From: CAZMGG01 sp964565715 | GTDB lineage: Bacteria > Planctomycetota > UBA1135 > UBA2386 | Reading direction: 5' to 3' | Assembly: GCA_964565715.1 (NCBI GenBank) | Contig: CAZMGG010000047.1 | Span: forward strand, 1 to 37,460 | Length of the DNA: 37,460 nt | Shown here: piece after piece, positions 23,312 to 32,560 of the stretch | Layout of the letters: each line of letters starts with the position of its first letter | Position numbering within the stretch: position 1 is the first letter of the stretch | Notes under the pieces: model-generated | What the model was told of the DNA's origin: nothing | What the model saw: only the letters and a program-made list of their open reading frames with translations | The model's database searches: none | Translations under genes and position numbers: made by a program

Positions 23312-24511
23312 TCACGAGCGCTGCTGCCGCGCGCCGGCGACCAGCTCGTGCAGGCGCCGTTGCTGCTCCTCGCCGTTGCCGACCACCTTGCCGCGCAACA
23401 CCCCGTCGCGGCCCACGACGAACATGGTGGGGATGCCGCTGACGCCGAAGGTCTTCCGCGCCAGGTCGCCGTCGGTGAACAGCAGGGGGTAATTGAGGCC
23501 GAAGGCGGCGACGAAGGCCTTGTTCACCGCGATCTCGGCGTCGCGGTCGAGCTTGTCGACCGCCTTGCCGCCGTGGGGCAGGCTGGCGTCGGCGGCGCTG
23601 AAGTCCATGCCGCGGCCGTAGAAGCGGGTGACGCCGAGCACCACCACGTCGTCGGGATGGGCCTTCTGCAGCGCCACCATCTCGGCGGTGCCGGCGCGGC
23701 ACGGCGGGCACCAGGTGGCGAAGAAGTCGAGGACCACGACCTTGCCGCGGTAGGCGGTGAGATCGAACTTCTCGGGCCCGTTCAGGACCAGTTCGGCGGC
23801 GAACGCCGGCACGGCCTCGCCGGGCTTGACGACGCCGGCCTGGTCGGCCTGACCCGCGCCCGCCGGGGCCGCCGCCGGCCGGGCGCCTTCCCGACCGGGC
23901 GCACCGTCCTGCGGGCGGACCATCCCGTAGAGAGCGACCAGGAACGCGTCCTTCTGCTCGTTGGTGAGATCCGACTGGAACACGCCGCTGGCCAGCGCCA
24001 CCCGGAAGCCCACCGGGTCCGGCACCCGCGGCGCCAGCGTCGTGGCCATCCGCGTCAGCATCGCCACGTCGCCGTAGAGGCGGGTCATGCGCTCGGCCCA
24101 GCGCACCAGCTTGCCCATGTCCGGCTGCTCGGCGCGGGCCTCGCGGCTCACCGCGTTCAGGTAGATGCGGCCCGCCATGCCGCGATGCTCCTCGTTGTCG
24201 ATCTTCGGGTGACGCGCCAGGTGCGCGTCCAGCGCCGCCACCGCGGCGTCGTAGTCGCGCATCAGGTAGTCGTAGAGGGCCTGGGCGTAGCCCAGCCGGC
24301 CGATGTCCTTGCCGGCGAAGCGCTGCAGGAAGGCGCCGAGGGTCTCCTTCTGCGCCTCGCTGATCGGCGTGCCGGCGGGCCGGTCGAACATGCGGGCCAG
24401 TTCCTGTTCGGCGGCGGCGAGGTCCGGCTGCTGGGCCAGGGCGCCGGGTCCGAGCAGGGCGATGGCCAGGGCGAGGGTGGACGGGAGGCGGGCGGGGAAG
24501 CGTGCGGTCAT
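23312..24511 (-). CDS. Exported TlpA-like thioredoxin with helical N-terminal domain
   Basis: The 399-residue protein has a signal peptide (to about Ala26). A helical, TPR-like region follows (residues 30-200, with repeated AxxAxDAHLARHP-type patterns). A Pro/Ala/Gly linker (203-228) leads to a TlpA/ResA-type thioredoxin domain. The latter has KVVVLDFFATWCPPC (Cys268, Cys271), the cis-Pro loop GVSGIPTMFVV and the mid-domain insert typical of TlpA. It probably acts outside the cytoplasmic membrane as a disulfide reductase. The substrate is unknown. A TATGAT box at 24534-24539 lies 22 bases before the ATG, a good -10 match. It is a different thiol protein from the candidate selenoprotein at 11026-12309. 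Confidence 0.88.
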   Translation of the reverse strand: MTARFPARLPSTLALAIALLGPGALAQQPDLAAAEQELARMFDRPAGTPISEAQKETLGAFLQRFAGKDIGRLGYAQALYDYLMRDYDAAVAALDAHLARHPKIDNEEHRGMAGRIYLNAVSREARAEQPDMGKLVRWAERMTRLYGDVAMLTRMATTLAPRVPDPVGFRVALASGVFQSDLTNEQKDAFLVALYGMVRPQDGAPGREGARPAAAPAGAGQADQAGVVKPGEAVPAFAAELVLNGPEKFDLTAYRGKVVVLDFFATWCPPCRAGTAEMVALQKAHPDDVVVLGVTRFYGRGMDFSAADASLPHGGKAVDKLDRDAEIAVNKAFVAAFGLNYPLLFTDGDLARKTFGVSGIPTMFVVGRDGVLRGKVVGNGEEQQRRLHELVAGARQQRS

Positions 24512-24554
24512 GGATCGGTTCCGGGGCGGCGCGATCATAGCCCCGGCGCCTGCC

Positions 24555-26789
<2,235 letters not shown>

Positions 26790-26813
26790 GGGTCGCAGGT
26801 GCCATCTCCGCCA

Positions 26814-26841
26814 TTGCCTCGGTCGGGCGGGGCGCTATCCT
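26814..26841 (+). promoter_or_regulatory. Candidate sigma-70-type promoter of rpsU
   Basis: TTGCCT (26814-26819), a 16-base spacer and TATCCT (26836-26841) give one of the better two-part promoters in the window. Transcription would start near 26848, leaving a leader of about 110 nt before rpsU. Confidence 0.4.
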
Positions 26842-26956
26842 CTTGCCCCCTTCGCCTCCGGGAGCAGCCGGAAGCATAGATGCCGGCGGTCTTCGCGCCA
26901 TCGCGGCGCGGGAATGCTCCGGCGACCGACCCCGCACAGCCGAAAGTCCCTACCCG

Positions 26957-27277
26957 ATGATCCGAGTCCAGGTCCGTCCGAACGAGCCGTTGGAGGCTGC
27001 CCTGCGCCGCTTCAAGCGCCAGTGCAACTACGCCGGCATCTTCCGCCTCGCCAAGAAGTACGCCTACCACGAGAAGCGCAGCGACATGCGGCGCCGGGAG
27101 GAGCGCGAGCGGGTCCGGGCCATCCAGCGGGCCGAGCGGAAGCCCGAGGGGACCGGTCGCGGGCGCAAGAAGCGGACCCGCACCTCGTCGGTGACCCTGC
27201 AGAGCGCCCGCGAGGCCGCCGAGGGCGACGACACCGACGACATCAGCGTCGTCGGCGCGGGCGCGGCGGAGGAGTAG
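26957..27277 (+). CDS. rpsU: 30S ribosomal protein S21 with extended C terminus
   Basis: The first 60 residues are a clear bS21: MIRVQVRPNEPLEAALRRFKR, then QCNYAGIFRLAKKYAYHEKRS and the basic DMRRREERERVR. S21 sits on the 30S platform near the anti-Shine-Dalgarno and helps initiation. At 106 residues it is about 35-40 longer than the usual 60-70. The extra part is first very basic (GRGRKKRTRTSS) and then acidic (EGDDTDDISVV), ending GAGAAEE. The preceding leader of about 110 nt and a promoter with both boxes suggest strong expression. The ATG at 26957 is the only sensible start. Confidence 0.93.
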   Translation: MIRVQVRPNEPLEAALRRFKRQCNYAGIFRLAKKYAYHEKRSDMRRREERERVRAIQRAERKPEGTGRGRKKRTRTSSVTLQSAREAAEGDDTDDISVVGAGAAEE

Positions 27278-27283
27278 CGCGCT

Positions 27284-27304
27284 CCCCGGCCGGGGCCCCG
27301 GCCG
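27284..27304 (+). terminator. GC-only hairpin after rpsU, no U tract
   Basis: An 18-base perfect palindrome (27287-27304) and an overlapping CCCC-GGCC-GGGG can form strong GC hairpins directly after the rpsU stop. There is no run of T. It could be a pause site or mRNA-stabilising end rather than a classical terminator. Confidence 0.35.
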
Positions 27305-27323
27305 AACCCACGCGCTGTCCGCC

Positions 27324-28337
27324 ATGCTGCCCCGCCACCCGGGCGACGCGCCGCGGGACCTGAGCGTCCCGCTGCAGCAGCTGCGGATCCTGGTGGACGG
27401 CACGTTCGACGGCGTCCGCCTCGACGTGATGCTCAGCCAGGTGCTGCACTGGCGTTCGCGCACCGGCGTGCATCGGCTGATCGACGAAGGCCGCGTCCAC
27501 CTGGAGGGTCGCCGCGCCGTGCCTTCCCGCAAGGTGCGCGGCGGCGAGACCATCGTGATCGACGTGCCGCCGCAGCCGGTGCCGCAGGCCCAGGACCCGG
27601 GCGGCGGCATCGAGCTGTCGGTCCTCCACGAGGATCGCTGGATGCTGGCGGTGGACAAGCCGGCGGGCATGGCGGTGCATCCCACCGGCCGCCTGCTGTC
27701 GGGCACGCTGATCCACGCGCTGCACAGGCGCTACCGGCGGCCGGCGGAACCGGAGCACGACGTGGTGCCGCGCCTCCTGCATCGCATCGACGCCGAGACC
27801 TCGGGGGTGGTCGCGGTCGGCCTCGACGAGCAGTTCCACATGGTGGTGCGGCAGCAGTTCGAGGACCGCAAGGTGCGCAAGGTCTACCTGGCGGTGGTGC
27901 ATGGCCGGCCGGAGCCGGCGGCGGGGTCCATCGAACTGTCGATCGGACCCGACCGCGCCTCGCCGGTCCGCCTGAAGATGGCCGCCCTGGCCGACGGGTC
28001 GGGGCTGGCGGCGCGCACCGACTACCGCGTCCTGCGGCACAACGATCGCTTCGCGCTGGTGGAGCTGCGCCCGCACACCGGCCGCCAGCACCAGATCCGC
28101 GTGCACATGGACGCGATCGGCTGCCCGCTGGTCGGCGACAAGATCTACGGCGGCAACGAGGACATCTTCCTCGAGAAGCTGCGCGGCGGGCTCAGCGACG
28201 AGTCACGGCGGCGGCTGGTGCTCGACCGCCATGCCCTGCACAACCATGAGCTGGCGTTCTGGCACCCGCAGCTCGGCCGCGAACTGGTGCTGACGGCGCC
28301 GCTGCCGGCGGACCTGCTGGCGCTGGTGGACGGCTGA
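27324..28337 (+). CDS. RluA/RluD-family RNA pseudouridine synthase
   Basis: The 337-residue protein has an N-terminal S4 RNA-binding domain (RLDVMLSQVLHWRSRTGVHRLIDEGRVHL, about 32-60) and a catalytic domain. The catalytic motif is HRIDAETSGVVAVG with Asp156 as nucleophile; most family members read HRLDxxTSG. Further motifs are LAVDKPAGMAVHPTG, KVYLAVVHGRP, and ELRPHTGRQHQIRVHMDAIGCPLVGDKIYG. It isomerises uridine to pseudouridine in rRNA (RluD-like) or tRNA; the site cannot be assigned. The first 15 residues (MLPRHPGDAPRDLS) may be an extension. It follows rpsU by 46 bases on the same strand. Confidence 0.93.
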   Translation: MLPRHPGDAPRDLSVPLQQLRILVDGTFDGVRLDVMLSQVLHWRSRTGVHRLIDEGRVHLEGRRAVPSRKVRGGETIVIDVPPQPVPQAQDPGGGIELSVLHEDRWMLAVDKPAGMAVHPTGRLLSGTLIHALHRRYRRPAEPEHDVVPRLLHRIDAETSGVVAVGLDEQFHMVVRQQFEDRKVRKVYLAVVHGRPEPAAGSIELSIGPDRASPVRLKMAALADGSGLAARTDYRVLRHNDRFALVELRPHTGRQHQIRVHMDAIGCPLVGDKIYGGNEDIFLEKLRGGLSDESRRRLVLDRHALHNHELAFWHPQLGRELVLTAPLPADLLALVDG

Positions 28338-28350
28338 GGCGCGGCGACGC

Positions 28351-28692
28351 CTACGCCTGCGGCACCGACTCGCGCAGGTAGCGGTCGAGGAACGCGAGGT
28401 CCGCGGCCGGCGTCGCCGACCAGTCGAGTCCGACGTCGTAGGTCTCCGGGCCGCGCCGCGTGACGTGGGCGGCCACCGCCCGCAGGGTGTGGATCTCGTC
28501 ACCGATGCCCAGCCGCAGCAGCACCCCCTGCCCGGCCACCGGCGGCTGGCCGGTGCGCAGGCCGATGCCGTGGCGCGAGACGTCGACGGCCACGCAGAAG
28601 GCCTGGTCGTTGGCGAAGCGCCCCGACGTCTCCATGGCGGCGTAGGCGATGAACTTGACGCGGGTGCTCCGGCGGCGGTCCTGGTCCGACAT
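28351..28692 (-). CDS. PilZ-domain protein
   Basis: This 113-residue single-domain protein begins with the c-di-GMP-binding RxxxR signature (RRRSTRVKF, Arg7 and Arg11). The second signature, D/NxSxxG, is at DVSRHGIGL (Asp37, Ser39, Gly42). A beta-barrel pattern (GVLLRLGIGDEIHTLRAVAAHVT) and a final helix follow. Both ligand motifs are intact, so it can plausibly bind cyclic di-GMP. The output is unknown; stand-alone PilZ proteins usually act on motility, secretion or polysaccharide systems. It converges on the pseudouridine synthase with 13 bases between stops. Confidence 0.87.
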   Translation of the reverse strand: MSDQDRRRSTRVKFIAYAAMETSGRFANDQAFCVAVDVSRHGIGLRTGQPPVAGQGVLLRLGIGDEIHTLRAVAAHVTRRGPETYDVGLDWSATPAADLAFLDRYLRESVPQA

Positions 28693-28745
28693 GTCGGCTG
28701 CATCGGCCGCCGGCGACGCGGTCCTTTACGGGTTCCGGGCGAGGC

Positions 28746-28958
28746 TCAGAGGCGGAGCGTGAACGGCGTGACCAGGCGGTAACGGTCGGTGCTCTGCAGG
28801 GGGTCCGGGCTGGTCCGGCCGCGAACCTCGGCCCCAGCCCGGCCCGGCCCGGTGGCCGGGCCTCCGTCGCGGGACGTCATGGGCTCTGTGGCACGGGCGA
28901 CTTCGGTCTTCGCCCGCAGGTCACCGTCACGCGCCGCGGATTGGCTGGAGGCGGTCAT
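28746..28958 (-). CDS. Small 70-residue hypothetical protein
   Basis: The ATG at 28958 is preceded by AGGAAG with a 4-base spacer and, further up, by a two-part promoter (28996-29024). The product is polar and basic, rich in Ser, Gly, Arg and Pro (MTASSQSAARDGDLRAKTEV at the start, ending DRYRLVTPFTLRL). It has no hydrophobic segment and no cysteine. The low-complexity middle is typical of disordered proteins, but could also be non-coding GC-rich DNA read in frame. The coherent signals upstream make a real transcript likely; an untranslated small RNA is the main alternative. Confidence 0.45.
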   Translation of the reverse strand: MTASSQSAARDGDLRAKTEVARATEPMTSRDGGPATGPGRAGAEVRGRTSPDPLQSTDRYRLVTPFTLRL

Positions 28959-28995
28959 GGTGCTTCCTGTCGGTGGCTGCCTGGAAAACGGCGCG

Positions 28996-29024
28996 AAGAT
29001 ACCGTCCGAAGGCGGCTTCGGCAA
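28996..29024 (-). promoter_or_regulatory. Candidate sigma-70-type promoter of the small gene
   Basis: On the minus strand TTGCCG (29024-29019), a 17-base spacer and TATCTT (29001-28996) form a good match to the bacterial housekeeping consensus. The start would fall near 28989, about 31 bases before the ATG at 28958. Confidence 0.45.
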
Positions 29025-29045
29025 CGCCGGGCCCCCCCGGGGGGC
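29006..29045 (-). terminator. Two GC hairpins after the DUF2167 gene, no U tract
   Basis: CCGAAG-GCGG-CTTCGG (29006-29021) is a perfect 6-bp stem with a 4-base loop. A G/C palindrome lies at 29031-29045, ten bases after the DUF2167 stop. No T run follows on the minus strand. The first hairpin overlaps the -35 of the small gene's promoter. Confidence 0.3.
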
Positions 29046-29054
29046 GGCGCGGGG

Positions 29055-29960
29055 TCAGGCGCCGCCCGCGCCCTGGCCCGGATCGCCGGCCTGGGCGGGG
29101 CGGGGGGCCTTGCGGCCTCCCAGCAGCTTCCACAGGAAGCCGCCGATCAGCACCGCGCCGATCAGCAGGGGCTTCAGGAGCTTGGCGAGGATGCCGGTCT
29201 TGAGCAGCAGCTTGCCGGCAACCAGTCCGCCGATGCCGTAGGCGGCGACCTTGTCGATGCTGGAGTCGAAGTCCGAGTAGCGCTTGCCCGGCACGAACGC
29301 CGTCGCCGCCAGGACCTGCTTGCAGCCCGCCGCCACGTCGGGGAGCTGCCGCATGTCGGCGACCGCGTTCATGACCAGCACGCCGGTGCGGCCGAGCACG
29401 CGGACGTTGTAGTTGAGCGTGTCGCCCTCGTCGCCTTCGAAGTGCAGGTGCTTGGCCCAGTAGAGCTTCTTCTCGCCGCTGTCGTAGTGCGGCGGTTCGG
29501 CCCAGCCGCGCAGGTCGACGGTCGGATAGCCGGCCTGGCGGCGTTCCTTGTTCTCCGCCGCGCTGTCGCTCTTCATCGTCGCCAGCATGTCGTCGTAGTC
29601 GAGGCCGGCGGCGTCGCTGTCCTTGACGTGGCCGTCGTCCTCGTGGGAGACGATGATGCCCCAGTGGGAGTGCTCGAAGTCCGGCGGCGCGACGAAGCCG
29701 ATGACGCTGGGATCGGGCGGGTTGCCCCAGACCTTCTCCACCAGGGTGCGGGCGTCCTGCTGCTGCAGGTACTGCCAGCCGTCGGGCAGTTCGATCGTGG
29801 CGAGGTCGCGCACCTGCACCTTGCCGCTCTCGGGCTTGAAGCGGGCGAGGATCGGCGGCGGGTCCTGGGCCGGAGGCGCGCCGCCCTCCTGCGCGAGCAG
29901 CGGGAACGGGGTGGACGACAGGGCGAGGACGGTGAGGGCCGAATGGGCGATTGGGTGCAT
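29055..29960 (-). CDS. DUF2167 family membrane protein
   Basis: The 301-residue product has a signal peptide (MHPIAHSALTVLALSSTPFPLLAQ). The DUF2167 body follows, with ATIELPDGWQYLQQQDAR, GFVAPPDFEHSHWGIIVSHEDDGHVKD, LRGWAEPPHYDSGEKKLYWAKHL, LGRTGVLVMNAVADM, FVPGKRYSDFDSSIDKVAAYG. It ends with hydrophobic helices (IGGLVAGKLLLKTGILAK and PLLIGAVLIGGFLWKLL). The large domain would lie outside the cytoplasmic membrane. The family is uncharacterised; members often carry this C-terminal pair of helices. Length and architecture are typical. It stands as a single gene with hairpins after its stop. Confidence 0.9.
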   Translation of the reverse strand: MHPIAHSALTVLALSSTPFPLLAQEGGAPPAQDPPPILARFKPESGKVQVRDLATIELPDGWQYLQQQDARTLVEKVWGNPPDPSVIGFVAPPDFEHSHWGIIVSHEDDGHVKDSDAAGLDYDDMLATMKSDSAAENKERRQAGYPTVDLRGWAEPPHYDSGEKKLYWAKHLHFEGDEGDTLNYNVRVLGRTGVLVMNAVADMRQLPDVAAGCKQVLAATAFVPGKRYSDFDSSIDKVAAYGIGGLVAGKLLLKTGILAKLLKPLLIGAVLIGGFLWKLLGGRKAPRPAQAGDPGQGAGGA

Positions 29961-30041
29961 GCGGGTTCTCCCGGGCCGATTGTGCCCGCTGGCCGGCGCG
30001 GCTTCGCGTGCCAATTCCGGAAGGGGATGCCGATCGCCGGA

Positions 30042-30188
30042 TCAGGCCGGGCCGAACACGACGCCGATCAGCAGCGGGATGATCGCCAGCACCCCGTACA
30101 GGAACAGGATCGCCAGCAGCTCGCGCCGCAGGGACTCGGGCGGCTTCGGCTTCGGCGGTGGCGTGGGGCCTGGCGTCGGCGGGTTCAT
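30042..30188 (-). CDS. 48-residue single-pass membrane peptide
   Basis: A proline-rich N terminus (MNPPTPGPTPPPKPKPPESL) is followed by one transmembrane helix (LLAILFLYGVLAIIPLLIGVVF). The ATG overlaps the TGA of the upstream permease-like gene as ATGA, so translation is probably coupled. The tight link and single helix suggest a small accessory subunit of that membrane protein. This is inference; no named family is recognised. Confidence 0.65.
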   Translation of the reverse strand: MNPPTPGPTPPPKPKPPESLRRELLAILFLYGVLAIIPLLIGVVFGPA

Positions 30189-31648
30189 CGGGTGGAACGG
30201 ATGCGGTGCAGGCCCAGGGCGAGGGCCCCGGCGGCGACCGGCCACTGCACGACGGCGGGGACCAGGGCGAAACCGGCGCCGGCGGCCGCCAGCAGCAGCG
30301 CCGCGCCCATCGCCGCGCCGCCCTCGGCGGCCACCTCCTCCTGGCCGTCGTCGGCGCGGGTGAACGGGATGCACGGCAGGGCCTGGGCCTGGTGCCGGGC
30401 GGTGAGCACCGCGACGCCGAGGGCGAACGCGGCGAGCGGCACGGCGTAGGTCCACGACACGCCGAGCGCCAGCATGGCCGGCAGGCCGACCAGGTGCACC
30501 GGCAGGAGCAGGTGGCTGCAGAGGGCCAGGAACACTGCGGCGCGGGCCCGTTCGAGGGTGGCCTGCGGCGCCGTGTCGAACAGCCACGCCGTGCCCGGAT
30601 GGTCGGCCCGCGGCAGGAAGGCGATCACGAACGGCAGGTAGATGGCCGGGAACTGCGCCGCCATGGCCAGGAACAGCGCGCGGGCCCGTTCGCCGCTGCC
30701 CCACAGGGCCAGCAGCACCAGGGCGGCGGGCACGCCGAGCAGGGGCAGGACCCGCACCCGCAGCCCGGGGCTGCGGAACAGCATCGTGCCGACGAACTCG
30801 GTGAGGCCGAGCAGCGGGCCACCGCCCAGCCGGCGGCGATGCCAGCCGCCGAGCCGGTCGGGGGCGACGGCGGCGTCGCCGCGGGGCTCGCGGTCGCGCA
30901 GCAGGGCCGCGGCCAGGAGCAGCACCAGACCGAGGCCGAGCAGCGCCAGCAGCCGCGGTGCCTCGGCGGTGGGAGCGCACAGGAAGCGGGCGGCCTGGTA
31001 GGGCGGCAGCAACTCGGCGCCGAGCCGGCCGATCGGCAGCGCGTCGGCGGTCTGGCCGAGCTTCGGCATGGCGGTGGCGAAGGCGACCAGCCCGAGCCCG
31101 AGCAGCAGGGCCTTGCCGGTGCCGGCGATCAGGGCGGCGCGGGCCGGGCCGAGGACGTTGCGCAGGAACTGCAGCAGCACCGTGAGGCCGCCGGTGGCCA
31201 GCCCCGCCAGCAGCGCCGCCAGGGCCAGGTAGGGCGGCACCAGCAGCGCATTGCCGGTGAGGAAGGCGAACAGGATCGCCGAGGGCAGCGCCATGCCGAT
31301 GGCCAGCAGGCCGACGTGGAAGGCGCCGTGCAGGGCGCGGGCCAGCGCGATCGTGCCGCCGCCGATCGGCGCGGTGAGCAGCAGGGCGCGCTCGGCCCGG
31401 CGGCGCGCCTCGCCGTCCTCGCCGCCCAGCGTGCCGATACCGACCAGCAGCATCACCAGGGACAGGTTGGCCGCCGCGTAGGGGATCGGCGGGATGTCCG
31501 GGAACAGCACCGCGGCGATGATCAGCGCCAGGAACGACTGGCCGAAGATCGCCGTCGTGAGCGTGCTGCCCGCACCGCCGGTGCGGCGGCTCTCGGCGAA
31601 GAAGTCGAGCAGCAGCCAGGTCTGGACGAGGGTGAGCGCGGTGCGCAT
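30185..31648 (-). CDS. Polytopic membrane protein, permease-like
   Basis: The 487-residue protein has about 12 hydrophobic segments. Among them are SFLALIIAAVLFP, AAANLSLVMLLVGIGTL, VGLLAIGMALPSAILFAFL, LALAALLAGLATGGLTVLL, LLALLGLGLVLLLAAALL, LPLLGVPAALVLLALWG and AMGAALLLAAAGAGFALVPAV. A hydrophilic stretch lies in the middle (about 270-300). This could be two six-helix halves of an ABC-2-like exporter permease, but I see no ATPase gene nearby and no diagnostic motif, so the transport role is a guess. ATG 31648 has a TATGGT box 15 bases upstream. The TGA overlaps the small membrane peptide's ATG. Confidence 0.75.
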   Translation of the reverse strand: MRTALTLVQTWLLLDFFAESRRTGGAGSTLTTAIFGQSFLALIIAAVLFPDIPPIPYAAANLSLVMLLVGIGTLGGEDGEARRRAERALLLTAPIGGGTIALARALHGAFHVGLLAIGMALPSAILFAFLTGNALLVPPYLALAALLAGLATGGLTVLLQFLRNVLGPARAALIAGTGKALLLGLGLVAFATAMPKLGQTADALPIGRLGAELLPPYQAARFLCAPTAEAPRLLALLGLGLVLLLAAALLRDREPRGDAAVAPDRLGGWHRRRLGGGPLLGLTEFVGTMLFRSPGLRVRVLPLLGVPAALVLLALWGSGERARALFLAMAAQFPAIYLPFVIAFLPRADHPGTAWLFDTAPQATLERARAAVFLALCSHLLLPVHLVGLPAMLALGVSWTYAVPLAAFALGVAVLTARHQAQALPCIPFTRADDGQEEVAAEGGAAMGAALLLAAAGAGFALVPAVVQWPVAAGALALGLHRIRSTR

Positions 31649-31690
31649 CGGCGGGAGCGGCGCACCATACCGCGGCGGCCCTGGCGACGT

Positions 31691-31696
31691 TACCGT
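31691..31696 (+). promoter_or_regulatory. Candidate -10 box of the GT4-like gene
   Basis: TACCGT lies ten bases before the ATG at 31707, in the divergent gap shared with the permease-like gene, whose own TATGGT box (31664-31669) is on the opposite strand. Confidence 0.3.
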
Positions 31697-31706
31697 GCGC
31701 CGGCCC

Positions 31707-32468
31707 ATGGACGTGTGCCTGCTCAGCCGCAGCCGCATCGGCGCCGATGGCGCCGGCGGCTGGAGCCACGCCCTGGCGGCGCGGTCGGCCGCGGTCCTGC
31801 GCGATCGCGGCTGCGCGGTGCGCTGGCTGTGGGCGGGTGCGCTTCGGGAGGTGCCGCCGCCGGCGCCGGCCGGCGTCGAACTGCTGGCGTGCCCGGGCGA
31901 CGCGCCGCCGTTCCGCCGCGTCGAGGCGCGCGTGCTCGACGTGGCGGTGGACGTGACGCTCAATCGCACATTGCGGAGCCGGCCGGCGGACATCGTGCAC
32001 GACATCGGCTACGGCGCGCCGGGTTCGAGCAACAGCCTCTGGCTGGCGGATCGGCTCGGCGCGCGTTGCGTGGCCACGGTGCGCGCCGGCGAAGTGCTGT
32101 GTCATCGCGGCTCGCTGATCACCGGCGACGGCGTGGCCTGCGACGAGAGCGGCGAGCCGGAGCGGTGCCGCCGGTGTTGTCTCGTGCCGGGATCGGGGGG
32201 ATTGTCGGCGGGGGCGGCGCGGCTGGGGCGGTCGCTCGCCTGGCTCGGCGGGCGTTCGCCGTTCCCCCATGCCGCGGGTTTCCGGAATCGCATGGACCAT
32301 GTGCTGGGCGGGCTCGGCCTCGCGGCGGCCGTGCTGGTGGAGCATCCGCGCGACGCGGCTCTGCTGGCCGCGGCGGGGATCAAGGCGTCGGCGCTGCGGG
32401 TGGGTGCGTTGGCCGCGGGGCACGGCGATGGCCTGCCCGATCTGTACGACGCGCTCCGCCGCAACTGA
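31707..32468 (+). CDS. Protein resembling the N-terminal half of a GT4 glycosyltransferase
   Basis: The 253-residue product reads like the acceptor-side Rossmann domain of GT4 enzymes. It has GGWSHALAARSAAVLRDRGC (GGxxxH-type helix, about 17-36) and PADIVHDIGYG (93-103). VATVRAGEVLC then leads into a cysteine cluster, Cys132, Cys145, Cys154, Cys157 and Cys158. This matches the Cys-rich loop found in a subset of GT4 proteins with an LCPR-type sequence before it. The C-terminal UDP-sugar-binding domain with the EX7E motif is absent; the gene ends at RALRRN-like sequence before the next gene begins 92 bases later. It may be a truncated relic, a regulator, or a stand-alone domain. Confidence 0.7.
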   Translation: MDVCLLSRSRIGADGAGGWSHALAARSAAVLRDRGCAVRWLWAGALREVPPPAPAGVELLACPGDAPPFRRVEARVLDVAVDVTLNRTLRSRPADIVHDIGYGAPGSSNSLWLADRLGARCVATVRAGEVLCHRGSLITGDGVACDESGEPERCRRCCLVPGSGGLSAGAARLGRSLAWLGGRSPFPHAAGFRNRMDHVLGGLGLAAAVLVEHPRDAALLAAAGIKASALRVGALAAGHGDGLPDLYDALRRN

Positions 32469-32529
32469 GCGAGGTGATTTCCGCGGCGGGCATGCTGTCG
32501 AGCGTGTCGGCGTGTCTGGCGGGTGCTGC

Positions 32530-32535
32530 TATGCT
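32530..32535 (+). promoter_or_regulatory. Candidate -10 box of the secreted hydrolase gene
   Basis: TATGCT lies 25 bases before the ATG at 32561. It overlaps an in-frame upstream ATG (32531), which it therefore disfavours as start. Confidence 0.3.
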
Positions 32536-32560
32536 CCGCCGGCCCTCCATCGTCTCCTCC

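Larger units (their letters stand above)
28693..29054. other. 362-base region with one small candidate gene
   Basis: Between the PilZ and DUF2167 genes (both on minus) there is no long gene. A 70-codon ORF at 28746-28958 has a matching promoter and Shine-Dalgarno and is listed separately. Two GC hairpins lie at 29006-29021 and 29031-29045, just after the DUF2167 gene on this strand. No tRNA or known ncRNA was recognised. Confidence 0.5.

Noticed and set aside
28750..28990. SRP or RNase P RNA in the gap after the PilZ gene
   Set aside because: AGGAAGCA resembles a fragment of the SRP core, but the surrounding conserved GGUCC-GGAAG arrangement and RNase P signatures are absent.
30158..32560. 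A plus-strand frame open from 30158 into the hydrolase gene
   Set aside because: It is antisense to the permease-like and small membrane genes, is Gln/Arg/Gly-rich without domains, and the real protein begins with a signal peptide at 32561.
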